DNA of 64,000 nucleotides from Mastigocoleus testarum BC008 (GCF_001456025.1 NZ_LMTZ01000107.1:62001-126000); one strand, 5' to 3'; counted from the first letter of the stretch, positions 29,395-38,977 are shown. Notes: generated from the letters alone by a model not told the origin. A program made the numbers and translations.

Positions 29395-32300
29395 ATGAGC
29401 AATGAAGCATCATCAAAGTTTGAAAAACTTATCGCAACCCTACAGCAGCAACTAAAATTAACCAGTGTAGAAATTGCAGATATCTTATGGTTAGCCCAGC
29501 AAAGTAAAATAACCATTAAAAAAAATTCTAACGCCAATCCAACAACAGAAGAACTTGACAAATTAGCAGAAGCAAAAGATAGAACAAAACAAACCTCAGA
29601 AAAAACCGATACCTCAACTACTCCTGTCGTTACTCAACCAACACAATCACAAGCAGAAGTTATTGCTAAATCCAACCCCTCTGGTTCCAGTTCCAGTTCT
29701 ACTTCTGGTGACACCCTTGAGATAAAAGTCCCCGATGCACCGGGCTTACGTCAACCGCTAAAATTAGCAAGAGCTTTACGTCCTTTAATCCAAAGAATTG
29801 ATTCACAGACAGAGATAATTTTAGACGAAGAAGCTACTACTAAAAGAATTGCTGACGAGCGCATTTCCATTCCTGTTTTTCAACCAGTTCAAGAACCAGC
29901 ATTTGATTTGATATTGGTGGTAGATGAAAGCAACACCATGATTTTTTGGCGCAAAACTATCCAACAGTTACATAAACTCCTCAAAGTACAAGGTGCTTTT
30001 CGAGATGTACAAGTTTGGAGAATGGGAACCAAGGAAGAGATATATCTCAGACGCGGGATGGGTACAAAAGCTAGCACATATCGTCATTGTCAACCCCGCT
30101 CCCTGATTGACCCTAGTGGTAAGCGTTTGTTTTTGATTGCAAGTGATTGCGTTGCCGATATTTGGCATAATGGTAAAGCTTTTGAGATGCTCAAAATTTG
30201 GGCACAAAAACATCCTGTGGCGATTATACAGATGTTACCTCAATGGCTATGGCAAAGAACTGGACTGAGTTTAGGAGCAAAAGTACAGTTTTCGAGCTTA
30301 AATCCTAGAATACCTAACCAAGATTTATTAATTAAAAAAATATTACTCTGGGATGATATCGACTTTAGAATGGGAACCAAAATTCCCATATTCACCCTAG
30401 AAGAAGATTCTGCAAAAACTTGGAGCAAAATGATTGGGGGGAGAGGTGAAGCTTATGTCACGGGATTTGTTTTTTCTCCTAACCTAGAAGACTTTACCTC
30501 TTTTACATTACCTGACGAAGATTCTTCAAGACCAGAAATAGAAGAACCAGAAACAACAGAGGAAATCACCTCTAATTTCCGTCGAACAGCTTCCCGGATT
30601 GCACGAAAATTAGCCAGTTTGTTATCTGCTGCACCTATCATTAACTTACCAATTGTGCGAATAATTCAAGCGCAAATGTTTCCACAATCTCAACAAGTCC
30701 ACGTTGCAGAAGTTTTTTTGGGTGGAATAATTAAGCGGAAACAAGAAAGTAAAACAGAAAAAAACGAAATCACATCAGAAACAAATCCAGACGAAATAGA
30801 ATTTGAGTTTATCAGCGAAGATGTCAGGAATAATTTTCTTGATGCTGCTCCCATTAGCGATTCTTTAGAAATTATTGAGGTCATTTCCAAGTATTTCGCC
30901 AAGAAACTTGATAAAACCCTTCTTGAATTTAATGCTTTACTCAGGAAACCACAACAGGTCGATGAGGAAAATAGAGAGGAAATAAAACCTTTTGCATTAC
31001 TGAGCGCAAAAGTTTTAAAACGCTTAGGAGGAGATTATGTTCGGTTTGCAGAGGAAATGGAACAAGGGTGGGACGATCAGATATTTGAAGTAGCGTCAAC
31101 CGATTCTACCTCAATGTCTAAGAAGGTTAGGAACATTTATGCTGTATTAGTAGGAATTGATAACTACCCAAATCCTACTTTTCGTCTCAAGAGTTGTGTC
31201 AACGATGTAGCAGCACTCGAAGAATATTTGCGATCACAGATAAAAGCAGAAGTTCAATTACATTTAAAAACTCTCAAAGATCGGGAAGCAACCCGTCAAG
31301 CAATCATTGATAGTTTTCGCCAGCATTTGTGTCAAGCTGAAAGTAATGATGTTGCTTTATTTTATTATGCCGGTCATGGTTCCCAAGAGCTAGCACCACC
31401 AGAATTCTGGGATTTTGAACCAGACAAATTGAATAACACCCTAGTTTGTTATGACAGTCATCTTGAAGGAGGTTGGGATTTAGCAGATAAGGAATTAGAC
31501 AAGTTAATTTCAGAAATCGCACAAAAAAATCCTCACATTATCTTGATTTTAGATTGCTCTCATTCGGGTTCAAGAACTAGAAACCCATCACAGCAAACTG
31601 CAGTCCGTGAATCATTTTCAAACGATGAGCGTACTCGTCCTTTAGATAGCTTTATTTTTTCACCCGAAGAAATCCTCAACTTAACTACATCAGGTAAACA
31701 AAATTTTGATTTACCCACAGGACGACATATTTTATTTGCATCTTGTCAAAAATCGGAAACCGCCAAAGAATACAGAACAGATGATGGCATATCGCGAGGA
31801 GCTTTTTCTTACTTTTTGACAGAAACTCTTAAGCAAACCCAAGGAAATCTAACTTATCGAGACTTATTTCAACGAACTAATGCTTTGGTAAGGAGTAAAA
31901 TCAGAAATCAATCTCCACAGTTAGAAGCAACTATTGCAGAAGATTTAGACCAATTATTTTTGAGCGGTGCAATTGGCTCTCGCTATTCTTATTGTACTGT
32001 GTCATATCACAAGGTATATGGTTGGGTGATCGATGGTGGTGCAATACACGGTATACCTCATCCAAATGGTGAGGAAACCATGCATTTGGCTCTTTTCCCC
32101 ATTGAAGCCCAAAGGCAAGATTTACGAAAATTATCGAATAAAATCGGAGAAGCGAAGGTTACCGAAGTTTTACCGCAGTTAAGTAAAATCGAAATTAGCA
32201 GCGATATGAATTTCGATCTGCAACAAACCTTTAAAGCTGTTATCACTAGTTTGCCTTTACCACCAAAAGCTGTAAGTTTTGTGGGTGATTTAGAAGGAGT

Positions 32301-34056
32301 ACAACTATTAAGAGAAGCATTGCCAATTATTACATATAATTTCAAACCTTCGCTATATGTTCGAGAAATTAGGGGTAACAATAGAGCAGAACTTAAGGTA
32401 TTAGCTCATAACGAAGAATATATTATCACTCGAACTGGCAATAGTTTACCCATAGTTAAACCAATTCAAGGCTACACAAAAAATAATGCGATTAAAATAA
32501 TTAAACGCTTGGAACATATTTCCCGATGGATAATAATTTCTCAACTCTCAAATATTCAGACAAATGAAATTAAAGCTGGTGACGTGAAGATGGAAGTCAT
32601 CAACAAAGATGGTGAGGTTTTATCCCCATCAAGAGACATGCATTTTTCATATAAATATCAGGATGAAAAATTGCAACCACCTGAATTTAAACTTAAACTT
32701 ACCAATACAACCAATAAGACACTTTACTGTACTTTGGTATGCATTTCAGATAGTTACTCGATTAGCGCCCCATTTTTTGAATCAGGTTGCATCAAGCTTG
32801 AAGCACAACAAGAAGCTTATGCTCTTGATGGCGAAGAATTGTTACTCGAAATACCAGACGATTATTGGGAACAAGGAATTACTGAGTACCAAGACATTGT
32901 TAAATTAATTGTATGTGAAGGAGAATTCGATGGGAGATTGCTAACTCAAGGTAAACTTGATGCTCCTCATAATGTATCAAGAAATACAATAAGCAGGGGG
33001 CAAAGTAGTCTTGAGCATTTAATGAATCGCATGCAAAATCGTGAAATCAGACCCAAAGGTAATGCATTTAGATTTGACGATTGGTACATTGAGGACATCA
33101 GATTTACTACAGTCCGACCTTTACCTACACCTGAAAAAGAGGAAAATACACTAGTATTATTATCTGACATAAGCTTTGAGACCGTAACCGTCAACAGTTG
33201 CGGTGAAATCATCAACCGAGAAACCAAAACTGCCCAATATTTCACTGAGAACATTCCTGACAACATCACCTTGGATATGGTTTACATCCCCGGTGGTAAA
33301 TTCATGATGGGGACAGCAGATGAAGAAGTCGAAAGACTGATTGAAAAATTTCCTGATTATGAGGAATATTTCAGATGGGAACAACCCCAGCATGAAGTAA
33401 CAGTTCCAGCTTTCTTTATGGGTAAGTATCCAGTCACCCAAGCACAATGGAAAGCCGTTGCTAATTTACCTCAAGTAGAAAAAGAATTAAAACTCGATCC
33501 ATCTGAGTTCAAAGGTGATATGCTACCAGTAGAACAAGTTGACTGGTTCGATGCAGTCGAATTCTGCAAGCGATTGTCAAATCACACAGGGAAACAATAT
33601 CGTCTTCCCAGTGAAGCAGAATGGGAATATGCTTGTCGTGCCGGAACAACAACGCCCTTCCATTTTGGCGAAACTATTACCCATGAGTTAGCCAATTATG
33701 ACGTCCAAAATACCTTTGCCGAAGAACCCCAGGGAGAGTACACAGAGAAAACAACTCCAGTAGGAACATTTCCGCCAAACCCTTTTTGCCTATATGATAT
33801 GCACGGAAATGTCTGGGAATGGTGTTATGATGAATGGCACAATAGTTATGAAAATGCCCCATTTGATGGGAGTTCGTTGCATAATGCAAATAATATAAAT
33901 ACTAAAAATAATGATCGAGTGCTGCGCGGTAGTTCTTGGCTCAATAATCCTCTTATCTGCCGTTCTACTCTTCGCGTCAGGAACAATCCCGTCAACAGGG
34001 ATGGCAGCTACGGTTTTCGGGTTGTTTGCGTTGTTTCCTTCAGGGCTCTTCCATAG
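29395..34056 (+). CDS. vWA-caspase-FGE giant protein, module A
   Basis: A 1553-residue protein. A helical N-terminus and a Ser/Thr-rich linker (about 60-115) lead to a SAV_2336-type vWA domain (about 120-330) with the MIDAS-like VVDESNT. A middle region includes VAEVFLGGIIKR. A caspase-like domain starts near residue 578 (IYAVLVGIDNYP), with His661 in YYAGHGSQE but DCSHSG where a protease has DSCHSG, so Ser722 sits at the nucleophile position. A beta-rich region shared with the caspase-hydrolase protein follows. Residues about 1285-1553 form an FGE-sulfatase/C-type-lectin-like domain (YIPGGKFMMG, RLPSEAEWEYACRAGT, GNVWEWC, GFRVVC) ending in a probable variable region. Expected to pair with the MoxR ATPase upstream. 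Confidence 0.87.
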   Translation: MSNEASSKFEKLIATLQQQLKLTSVEIADILWLAQQSKITIKKNSNANPTTEELDKLAEAKDRTKQTSEKTDTSTTPVVTQPTQSQAEVIAKSNPSGSSSSSTSGDTLEIKVPDAPGLRQPLKLARALRPLIQRIDSQTEIILDEEATTKRIADERISIPVFQPVQEPAFDLILVVDESNTMIFWRKTIQQLHKLLKVQGAFRDVQVWRMGTKEEIYLRRGMGTKASTYRHCQPRSLIDPSGKRLFLIASDCVADIWHNGKAFEMLKIWAQKHPVAIIQMLPQWLWQRTGLSLGAKVQFSSLNPRIPNQDLLIKKILLWDDIDFRMGTKIPIFTLEEDSAKTWSKMIGGRGEAYVTGFVFSPNLEDFTSFTLPDEDSSRPEIEEPETTEEITSNFRRTASRIARKLASLLSAAPIINLPIVRIIQAQMFPQSQQVHVAEVFLGGIIKRKQESKTEKNEITSETNPDEIEFEFISEDVRNNFLDAAPISDSLEIIEVISKYFAKKLDKTLLEFNALLRKPQQVDEENREEIKPFALLSAKVLKRLGGDYVRFAEEMEQGWDDQIFEVASTDSTSMSKKVRNIYAVLVGIDNYPNPTFRLKSCVNDVAALEEYLRSQIKAEVQLHLKTLKDREATRQAIIDSFRQHLCQAESNDVALFYYAGHGSQELAPPEFWDFEPDKLNNTLVCYDSHLEGGWDLADKELDKLISEIAQKNPHIILILDCSHSGSRTRNPSQQTAVRESFSNDERTRPLDSFIFSPEEILNLTTSGKQNFDLPTGRHILFASCQKSETAKEYRTDDGISRGAFSYFLTETLKQTQGNLTYRDLFQRTNALVRSKIRNQSPQLEATIAEDLDQLFLSGAIGSRYSYCTVSYHKVYGWVIDGGAIHGIPHPNGEETMHLALFPIEAQRQDLRKLSNKIGEAKVTEVLPQLSKIEISSDMNFDLQQTFKAVITSLPLPPKAVSFVGDLEGVQLLREALPIITYNFKPSLYVREIRGNNRAELKVLAHNEEYIITRTGNSLPIVKPIQGYTKNNAIKIIKRLEHISRWIIISQLSNIQTNEIKAGDVKMEVINKDGEVLSPSRDMHFSYKYQDEKLQPPEFKLKLTNTTNKTLYCTLVCISDSYSISAPFFESGCIKLEAQQEAYALDGEELLLEIPDDYWEQGITEYQDIVKLIVCEGEFDGRLLTQGKLDAPHNVSRNTISRGQSSLEHLMNRMQNREIRPKGNAFRFDDWYIEDIRFTTVRPLPTPEKEENTLVLLSDISFETVTVNSCGEIINRETKTAQYFTENIPDNITLDMVYIPGGKFMMGTADEEVERLIEKFPDYEEYFRWEQPQHEVTVPAFFMGKYPVTQAQWKAVANLPQVEKELKLDPSEFKGDMLPVEQVDWFDAVEFCKRLSNHTGKQYRLPSEAEWEYACRAGTTTPFHFGETITHELANYDVQNTFAEEPQGEYTEKTTPVGTFPPNPFCLYDMHGNVWEWCYDEWHNSYENAPFDGSSLHNANNINTKNNDRVLRGSSWLNNPLICRSTLRVRNNPVNRDGSYGFRVVCVVSFRALP
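33922..34029 (+). other. Candidate DGR variable region, FGE domain of module A
   Basis: The codons encode LRGSSWLNNPLICRS through to GFRVVC. Fixed residues (SW, P, CR, R, GFRVVC) alternate with codons that nearly all end in C or T (CTC, AAT, CTT, ATC, GTC, AAC), as expected if AAY template codons had been adenine-mutagenised. No template repeat or reverse transcriptase was found in the window. Confidence 0.5.
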
Positions 34057-34064
34057 CCCTTTTC
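34042..34064 (+). terminator. Hairpin over the stop codon of the vWA-caspase-FGE gene
   Basis: AGGGCT and AGCCCT pair around a 7-nt loop followed by TTTT, with the TAG stop inside the hairpin. Equivalent hairpins overlap the stop codons of both module B FGE genes. It can act as a terminator; in DGRs a hairpin just after the variable region also marks the target. Confidence 0.65.
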
Positions 34065-34440
34065 ACTTTATTCCTTTGTCCCTTTGCCCTTCTTCCTTTT
34101 ACCCTCTCTTATTATAGCGTAGCGCAGCGGAGCTATAAAAATTTTTTTCAAAATTTAGGGTTTTTCAAGTTTTTTCTCAGAATCCAAGTTATATATAGAA
34201 ATTAGGTTTATTAATAATCGCAATATTTTAAAAATATCTAGAGTCTATTCTTCTTGGTTTCAGCCTGAGTTTAACTTTAAATTTGGTTGCCACATATCAA
34301 TATCTCATCAATAATTTGTCTGATTACAAATCATCTCATACCACATGTTTTGTTAACGGTGCGTTACGGCGCGGTAATAAAGGTAACCTTAAAAAGACAT
34401 TCTCTTGCGCGCCTAACGCACCCTACAGGCTTATTGGAAT
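34065..34440. repeat. Intergenic region with palindromic MITE-like repeat (copy 2)
   Basis: 34357-34433 reads ACGGTGCGTTACGGCGCG...GCGCGCCTAACGCACCC and has terminal inverted repeats (GGTGCGTTA/TAACGCACC). A second small palindrome, TAGCGTAGCGCAGCGGAGCTA, is at about 34116-34136. No gene seen. Confidence 0.7.
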
Positions 34441-35805
34441 CTAAACCGGCTTCCAACCTTCCTTGATACTTGGAGCTTTCACTGGTGCGCTAAATATGTT
34501 GAGAAAACCTCTTTGACGTTTTTGCGGTCTTTCTTGGGTCATATTCCATAAGGTTTCATAGAAAAAGAAAGAAACTCCTGCAAAATTGCGATCGCGTACT
34601 GCTTGGACTTGTTCCTCAACTTGCTTTATAGGAACATACTTGCGTTTTAAACCCGTCAAAATACCAATACTGACAGGAATGTGACGACGTGCAGCTTTGA
34701 CTTCTGGACGTTCTAACTCATCAACAAACACATTCATATCATTGCGATATAACTGTATAATAAGTTCTTCTACTAGTCCCATACGTTCCCATCTTGCCCA
34801 ATCAGCCAAGAAAAATTCGTAGGAAAAACGCTGAGGATTGGGCGATACAGACATTACACAATCTTGTTTGGCTTCTTTTACAGCGAAGAATAGCTGTTTC
34901 ATAAAATCAGTGATTTTATCTGCTCGCCATTTTACCCATTCTGGATCTTTGGTGTCTTTTGGTGGAGCTTTCCCGGAATGTTCTTTTTTGTATAACTCTA
35001 CCGTATATTCGTCGTATCCTAATTCTCCAGGTAAACCAAAGTGGTCGTCAACTTGAACGCCATCAATATCGTAGTTTTTGACGACTTCCACAATCAAGTC
35101 TTTCATGTAGTTTTGGACGTCAGGACGAAAAGGACTCAACCAAACGCGATCGTGAATTCCTTCTTTCCAAATTTTGGTTCCATCGCTGCGAGAAGTTATC
35201 CACTCGGGATTTCGCTTTACTAGCTGTGAATCAGCTGGAGCCATAAAGCCAAATTCAACCCAAGGAATTACTCTCAAGCCTTTTGCATGTCCCAATTGTA
35301 CTACTTCCTTGAGCATATCTCGTCGCCGCAGTCCTGGCGTGGGGTCTACACTTTTCCCAATGAATTTTTTCGCAACTTTACTGGGATAGAGAGTATAGCC
35401 CCAATTATAAACCGTTGGATATACAACATTAAAATTGAACTGTTTGAGACGATTTAAAGCAGCATTCAGACGTCTTCTCCCAAACAGAACTTGACTATCA
35501 ATATTAGTCAACCAAACTCCCCTCAGTTCTTGTTGCGTTGAGTTGTTTGCAAGCAAAGTTTGCTTGAATGCGGAACTACTCAGAAAAAAAACAGGTAAGT
35601 TGGCGATATTTTGCGCATAGGTAGGAACTGAGGAAAACATCAGTGTAGCTACCATACCCAAAGCAATCAACCCTGTAAAAAATGACTTTTTTTTGCCAGG
35701 ATAACTAATATATTCTGGCAGAAATTTAACACACCACTTTTTTAAAGTATTTATCATGAGATTGATGGAAAACTTCACAAGCACCATGAAATTATCAGAC
35801 ATCAA
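34441..35805 (-). CDS. Glycoside hydrolase-like 10 (GHL10, DUF187) exported protein
   Basis: A 454-residue protein. After an N-terminal positively charged stretch, a hydrophobic segment at about residues 43-64 ending in PTYAQ acts as a signal peptide. The TIM-barrel domain begins ELRGVWLTNIDSQVLF and includes FNVVYPTVYNWGYTLYPS, GLRVIPWVEFGF, YDIDGVQVDDHFGLPGELGYD and MSVSPNPQRFSYEFFLADW. These match the GHL10 family of predicted glycosidases, found widely in cyanobacteria and probably acting on cell-wall or extracellular polysaccharide. Substrate and catalytic residues are not established from sequence. Confidence 0.87.
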   Translation of the reverse strand: MMSDNFMVLVKFSINLMINTLKKWCVKFLPEYISYPGKKKSFFTGLIALGMVATLMFSSVPTYAQNIANLPVFFLSSSAFKQTLLANNSTQQELRGVWLTNIDSQVLFGRRRLNAALNRLKQFNFNVVYPTVYNWGYTLYPSKVAKKFIGKSVDPTPGLRRRDMLKEVVQLGHAKGLRVIPWVEFGFMAPADSQLVKRNPEWITSRSDGTKIWKEGIHDRVWLSPFRPDVQNYMKDLIVEVVKNYDIDGVQVDDHFGLPGELGYDEYTVELYKKEHSGKAPPKDTKDPEWVKWRADKITDFMKQLFFAVKEAKQDCVMSVSPNPQRFSYEFFLADWARWERMGLVEELIIQLYRNDMNVFVDELERPEVKAARRHIPVSIGILTGLKRKYVPIKQVEEQVQAVRDRNFAGVSFFFYETLWNMTQERPQKRQRGFLNIFSAPVKAPSIKEGWKPV

Positions 35806-36259
35806 TGACCGAAAAAATAGTCCATAAGTTGCTTTTTCATGTTGTTTTTTAATTAAATTTTTATTCTGAGTTGTTAAGAGGTGTGATTATATTGCACTAC
35901 GTAGTTAGGTTAGAACATACACTTTTGAATTGCGCGTAGCGCTATATACTCGTCAATAATTAAACAAACCGATCACAACTATTCTAAATTTATTATTGAA
36001 TTTACTAAAGGTTTACAAAGCAAAGCCCTTTAAAAACGGGGATTATAGCGAGCGTGGGGTGAAACACCTCACCCTCATAACGTGAGCCGTGATTATGATG
36101 AATCTAGGTTATCCCAAATCAGTGTCATCAAACTTGCTTAGTATCAATATGCCTTGACTTATTAAGTAAGTTTGCTGATATTCCTTTAACGGTCGCTCAA
36201 ATTTAGTCCAAGTTCACGTTTTAATCAAATTCAAGTTCAAATAAAATCGGTGTTTGTTA
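35806..36259. other. Divergent intergenic region, no gene seen
   Basis: Between the GHL10 gene and the short STAND-like gene, both reading outward. It includes a GCGCGTAGCGCTATATA palindrome near 35931-35948, a motif seen again near 52562-52576. No gene could be supported. Confidence 0.4.
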
Positions 36260-36754
36260 ATGATTGGCTCAATCGATTCTCCCAACAGTATGGTAAATAT
36301 TACTGCTGTCGCCCAAAGACTGGTGAGGACTATAATGTTTTCTAAGGGACAGTTTTCACTTCTGCTAGCACGCTGTAATTCAACTACAAGGCAGAAACAA
36401 GTATTGAGTCTGATACGAGAATTTTCACCAGTGGAAATTGTGGAATTATCTTTACCAAATAATGCTGAAACACTTTATAACAGCATTGCTTCTGGTTTAG
36501 ATTCAACATTACCTCAAGGATTAATGGTAACAGGTTTAGAGTCGGTTCGAGACATTAATCAATTAATGATTTCTGCGAACTTTATGCGCGATGAATTTCC
36601 CAAACATTATAATTTCCCCATTGTTTTATGGGTAAATGACGAAATATTAAGAAAGCTGATTCGCTTAGCACCGGATTTTAAAAATTGGTCTACTACGCTG
36701 AGGTTTGATTCCCTGCAAGAAAGTTTAATGGAACCTCAAGTCTTAAGTGCTTAA
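36260..36754 (+). CDS. Short protein resembling the N-terminal domain of STAND/TPR-type proteins
   Basis: A 164-residue protein from the ATG at 36260 (an upstream TTG is open). The block FSLLLARCNSTTRQKQVLSLIREF and the end FPIVLWVNDEILRKLIRLAPDFKNWSTTLRF resemble the opening domain of large cyanobacterial TPR/STAND-like proteins, where this region precedes long repeats. Here the protein stops just after it. It may be a truncated remnant or a stand-alone domain. There is no Walker A motif. Function unknown. Confidence 0.6.
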   Translation: MIGSIDSPNSMVNITAVAQRLVRTIMFSKGQFSLLLARCNSTTRQKQVLSLIREFSPVEIVELSLPNNAETLYNSIASGLDSTLPQGLMVTGLESVRDINQLMISANFMRDEFPKHYNFPIVLWVNDEILRKLIRLAPDFKNWSTTLRFDSLQESLMEPQVLSA

Positions 36755-37367
36755 TGAAGTCAATAGCTGAGAAGGTTTTGATAAAGAAATAAAACGTAGA
36801 GTGTGTTAGGCGCGCAAGAGGATATCTTTTTTTGGTCACATTTATCGCCGCGCTGTAACGCACCGTCATATAAGATTAATACGCGATCATTTTTTACGAT
36901 TATTTTCTATAAAAACCCATAGATTCTTTTCTCCCCTTACCTCCGAGGGGATTTTATTTTTTATACTGTTTATTTATAAAATTGCTGAATAATGATTTCT
37001 ATACAGTCGATTTAAAGTTTACTTCATAAATCTCAGGAACAAACTTTAAATATTACAACGTCTAATGTTGTGTCTACATGTATCGACATAAATTCTGTAT
37101 CTAGGGATTACCTAATAAATAAAATCTAGTTTCCTGAGAATATATTTAATCCTGATTTTTAAGTTTGAAAGTTTTAAGTTTGAAAGTTTTGAGTTTGAAA
37201 GTTTTAAGTTTGAAAGTTTTGAGTCTGAAATTTTTAATTTGTCTGAGATTCTCTATTTTGAATGTTTTTAGTCTCAATATTGGGTAATTAACTATTTACC
37301 TGCAATTACTCCCCCTAAAGTATTTACTCCCAACGATTTAACTTTATTGATTTATCTTCGACATACC
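36755..37367. repeat. Intergenic region with reversed MITE copy and 15-bp tandem repeats
   Basis: 36795-36870 is the third copy of the GGTGCGTTA palindromic element, in reverse orientation (GTGTTAGGCGCGCAAGAG ... TAACGCACCG). A weak hairpin CCCCT/AGGGG with a T-rich tail at 36933-36960 may end the 36260 gene. Five 15-bp tandem units of AAGTTTGAAAGTTTT, the last degenerate, occupy 37161-37235 in the leader of the next gene. Confidence 0.7.
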
Positions 37368-38891
37368 ATGAATATTTTTTCTTTTACTAATATTAACACC
37401 AGTCAAAGAAGAGTTGTAGCTACTTTGATTTTAGCTGGATTTATCTCCATTGGTAATGGATTGCAAATGTCTGATAATTCCATTGCAACAGCAACAGACA
37501 TTCCTTTACAAACTAATAATGGAGTTGTTAAGGGGAATCTAAAAACAAATGGTTTACCACGTAAAGTTACAAGGGCTGTATTAAGAGACTTATCCCGTCG
37601 AGAAAACATCGCAATTCGCAAATTAGAAATCATCGATTACCAACCAAAAACTTGGAGTGATGGTTGTTTGGGATTGGGTGGACCAGCAGAAATATGCACT
37701 CAGGCTTTGGTTCGTGGTTGGGAAGTGATAGCTAGCGATGGAGACCGTACTTGGACTTATCGTACTAACCAAAATGGACGTTTAATTCGCTTAGCAAAAG
37801 ATAAGCGCACAAATAATAGATTATTAAAATCCCTGAAAAATCGCGTTCTCAGAACAGCATCCCAATACTTGAGACAACCGATTTCTCGTTTGAGAATTAC
37901 TAAGGTAGAACGGGAAACTTGGAATGATAGCTGTTTGGAACTAGGAGGTATTGCAGAAAGTTGTTTGCGCACTTCGGTTCCAGGGTGGCGTTTTACTGTA
38001 CGTACTTCAAAACAAACTTTGGTTTATCACACCAATGAAGATGGTTCAGAAATTCGCTTAAATGAACAAGCTAGCGACCGCACTGATGCAAAATTACCCA
38101 ACAAGGTCAGATATGCAATCCTAAAAGATGCAGCAGCATGGTCTAAAATATCACCATCAAAATTAAGAATTGTTAAAGCCGAGCGTAAAATTTGGGATAA
38201 TCCCTGTTTTCTTAACTTCGAGCGCTACTGTAACTTTGCATTTATTAGAACACCGGGTTGGATTGTTACAGTTAAAGGTGGGACGCAAACATGGGTTTAT
38301 CACGCTAACGATAAGGGTTCGGTAGTAGTCTTAGATCGGACGCCAAGTTTATCAAATGCTGCAGCAAGGGTTATTAAAAGAGATGCAGCAAGACGATCTT
38401 CTCTCACAGGAAGAAGGTATAGTTCTAATTTCCGAATCATTGAAGTAGAAAAACTAAGAAATTGGAACGGTAGACGGTTTAGAAAACCTGGTTGGAAAGC
38501 GATCGTATCCAATGGAAAGCAAAGTTGGGCTTATCGAGTAAATGAAAATGGTTCTGAATTTAATTTTTTACCGGTAGCTAGTTTACCCCCATCAATTATT
38601 GATGCGGTAATTGCAGATGCGAAAACACGTGCTAGAAGTCGGGTAGCAATTTCTGAAAATAATATTGTTGCAGCAAAACAGGTAAGATGGCGTAATGGTT
38701 GTTTGGGTCTGCGCAGTCAACGGCGTTATTGTACGATGGTATTAGTTGATGGTTGGCGCATTACTGTCAAAGCTGGACCGGAATCATTTGTTTATCACAC
38801 CAATAATAGATCCAGAGTAAAATTCAATGCTGCAGCTAGTCGCGTTCTGGGTGGTATTAGTAGTTCCGAAGTTTTACCTATAAACAAGTAA
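37368..38891 (+). CDS. Exported repeat protein of unknown family
   Basis: A 507-residue protein from the ATG at 37368. An N-terminal hydrophobic stretch (VVATLILAGFISIGNGLQ) is a likely signal peptide. The rest is about five copies of an ~85-residue unit with the pattern LRI.K.ER..WND.CL.LG......C.....PGW.. TV..G...WVYHTN..GS.IRL. The paired Cys residues in units 1, 2, 3 and 5 could form disulfides; unit 4 lacks them. This repeat is recurrent in secreted cyanobacterial proteins, but I know of no assigned function. Flanked by repeat-rich spacers. Confidence 0.7.
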   Translation: MNIFSFTNINTSQRRVVATLILAGFISIGNGLQMSDNSIATATDIPLQTNNGVVKGNLKTNGLPRKVTRAVLRDLSRRENIAIRKLEIIDYQPKTWSDGCLGLGGPAEICTQALVRGWEVIASDGDRTWTYRTNQNGRLIRLAKDKRTNNRLLKSLKNRVLRTASQYLRQPISRLRITKVERETWNDSCLELGGIAESCLRTSVPGWRFTVRTSKQTLVYHTNEDGSEIRLNEQASDRTDAKLPNKVRYAILKDAAAWSKISPSKLRIVKAERKIWDNPCFLNFERYCNFAFIRTPGWIVTVKGGTQTWVYHANDKGSVVVLDRTPSLSNAAARVIKRDAARRSSLTGRRYSSNFRIIEVEKLRNWNGRRFRKPGWKAIVSNGKQSWAYRVNENGSEFNFLPVASLPPSIIDAVIADAKTRARSRVAISENNIVAAKQVRWRNGCLGLRSQRRYCTMVLVDGWRITVKAGPESFVYHTNNRSRVKFNAAASRVLGGISSSEVLPINK

Positions 38892-38977
38892 AAAGTAAGA
38901 AGTAAAAAGTAAGAAGCTACTAAATATAGGTTTTAGCGCAATACAGTTTAGTTAAGACTTTTTTGGAAACAAATCGC

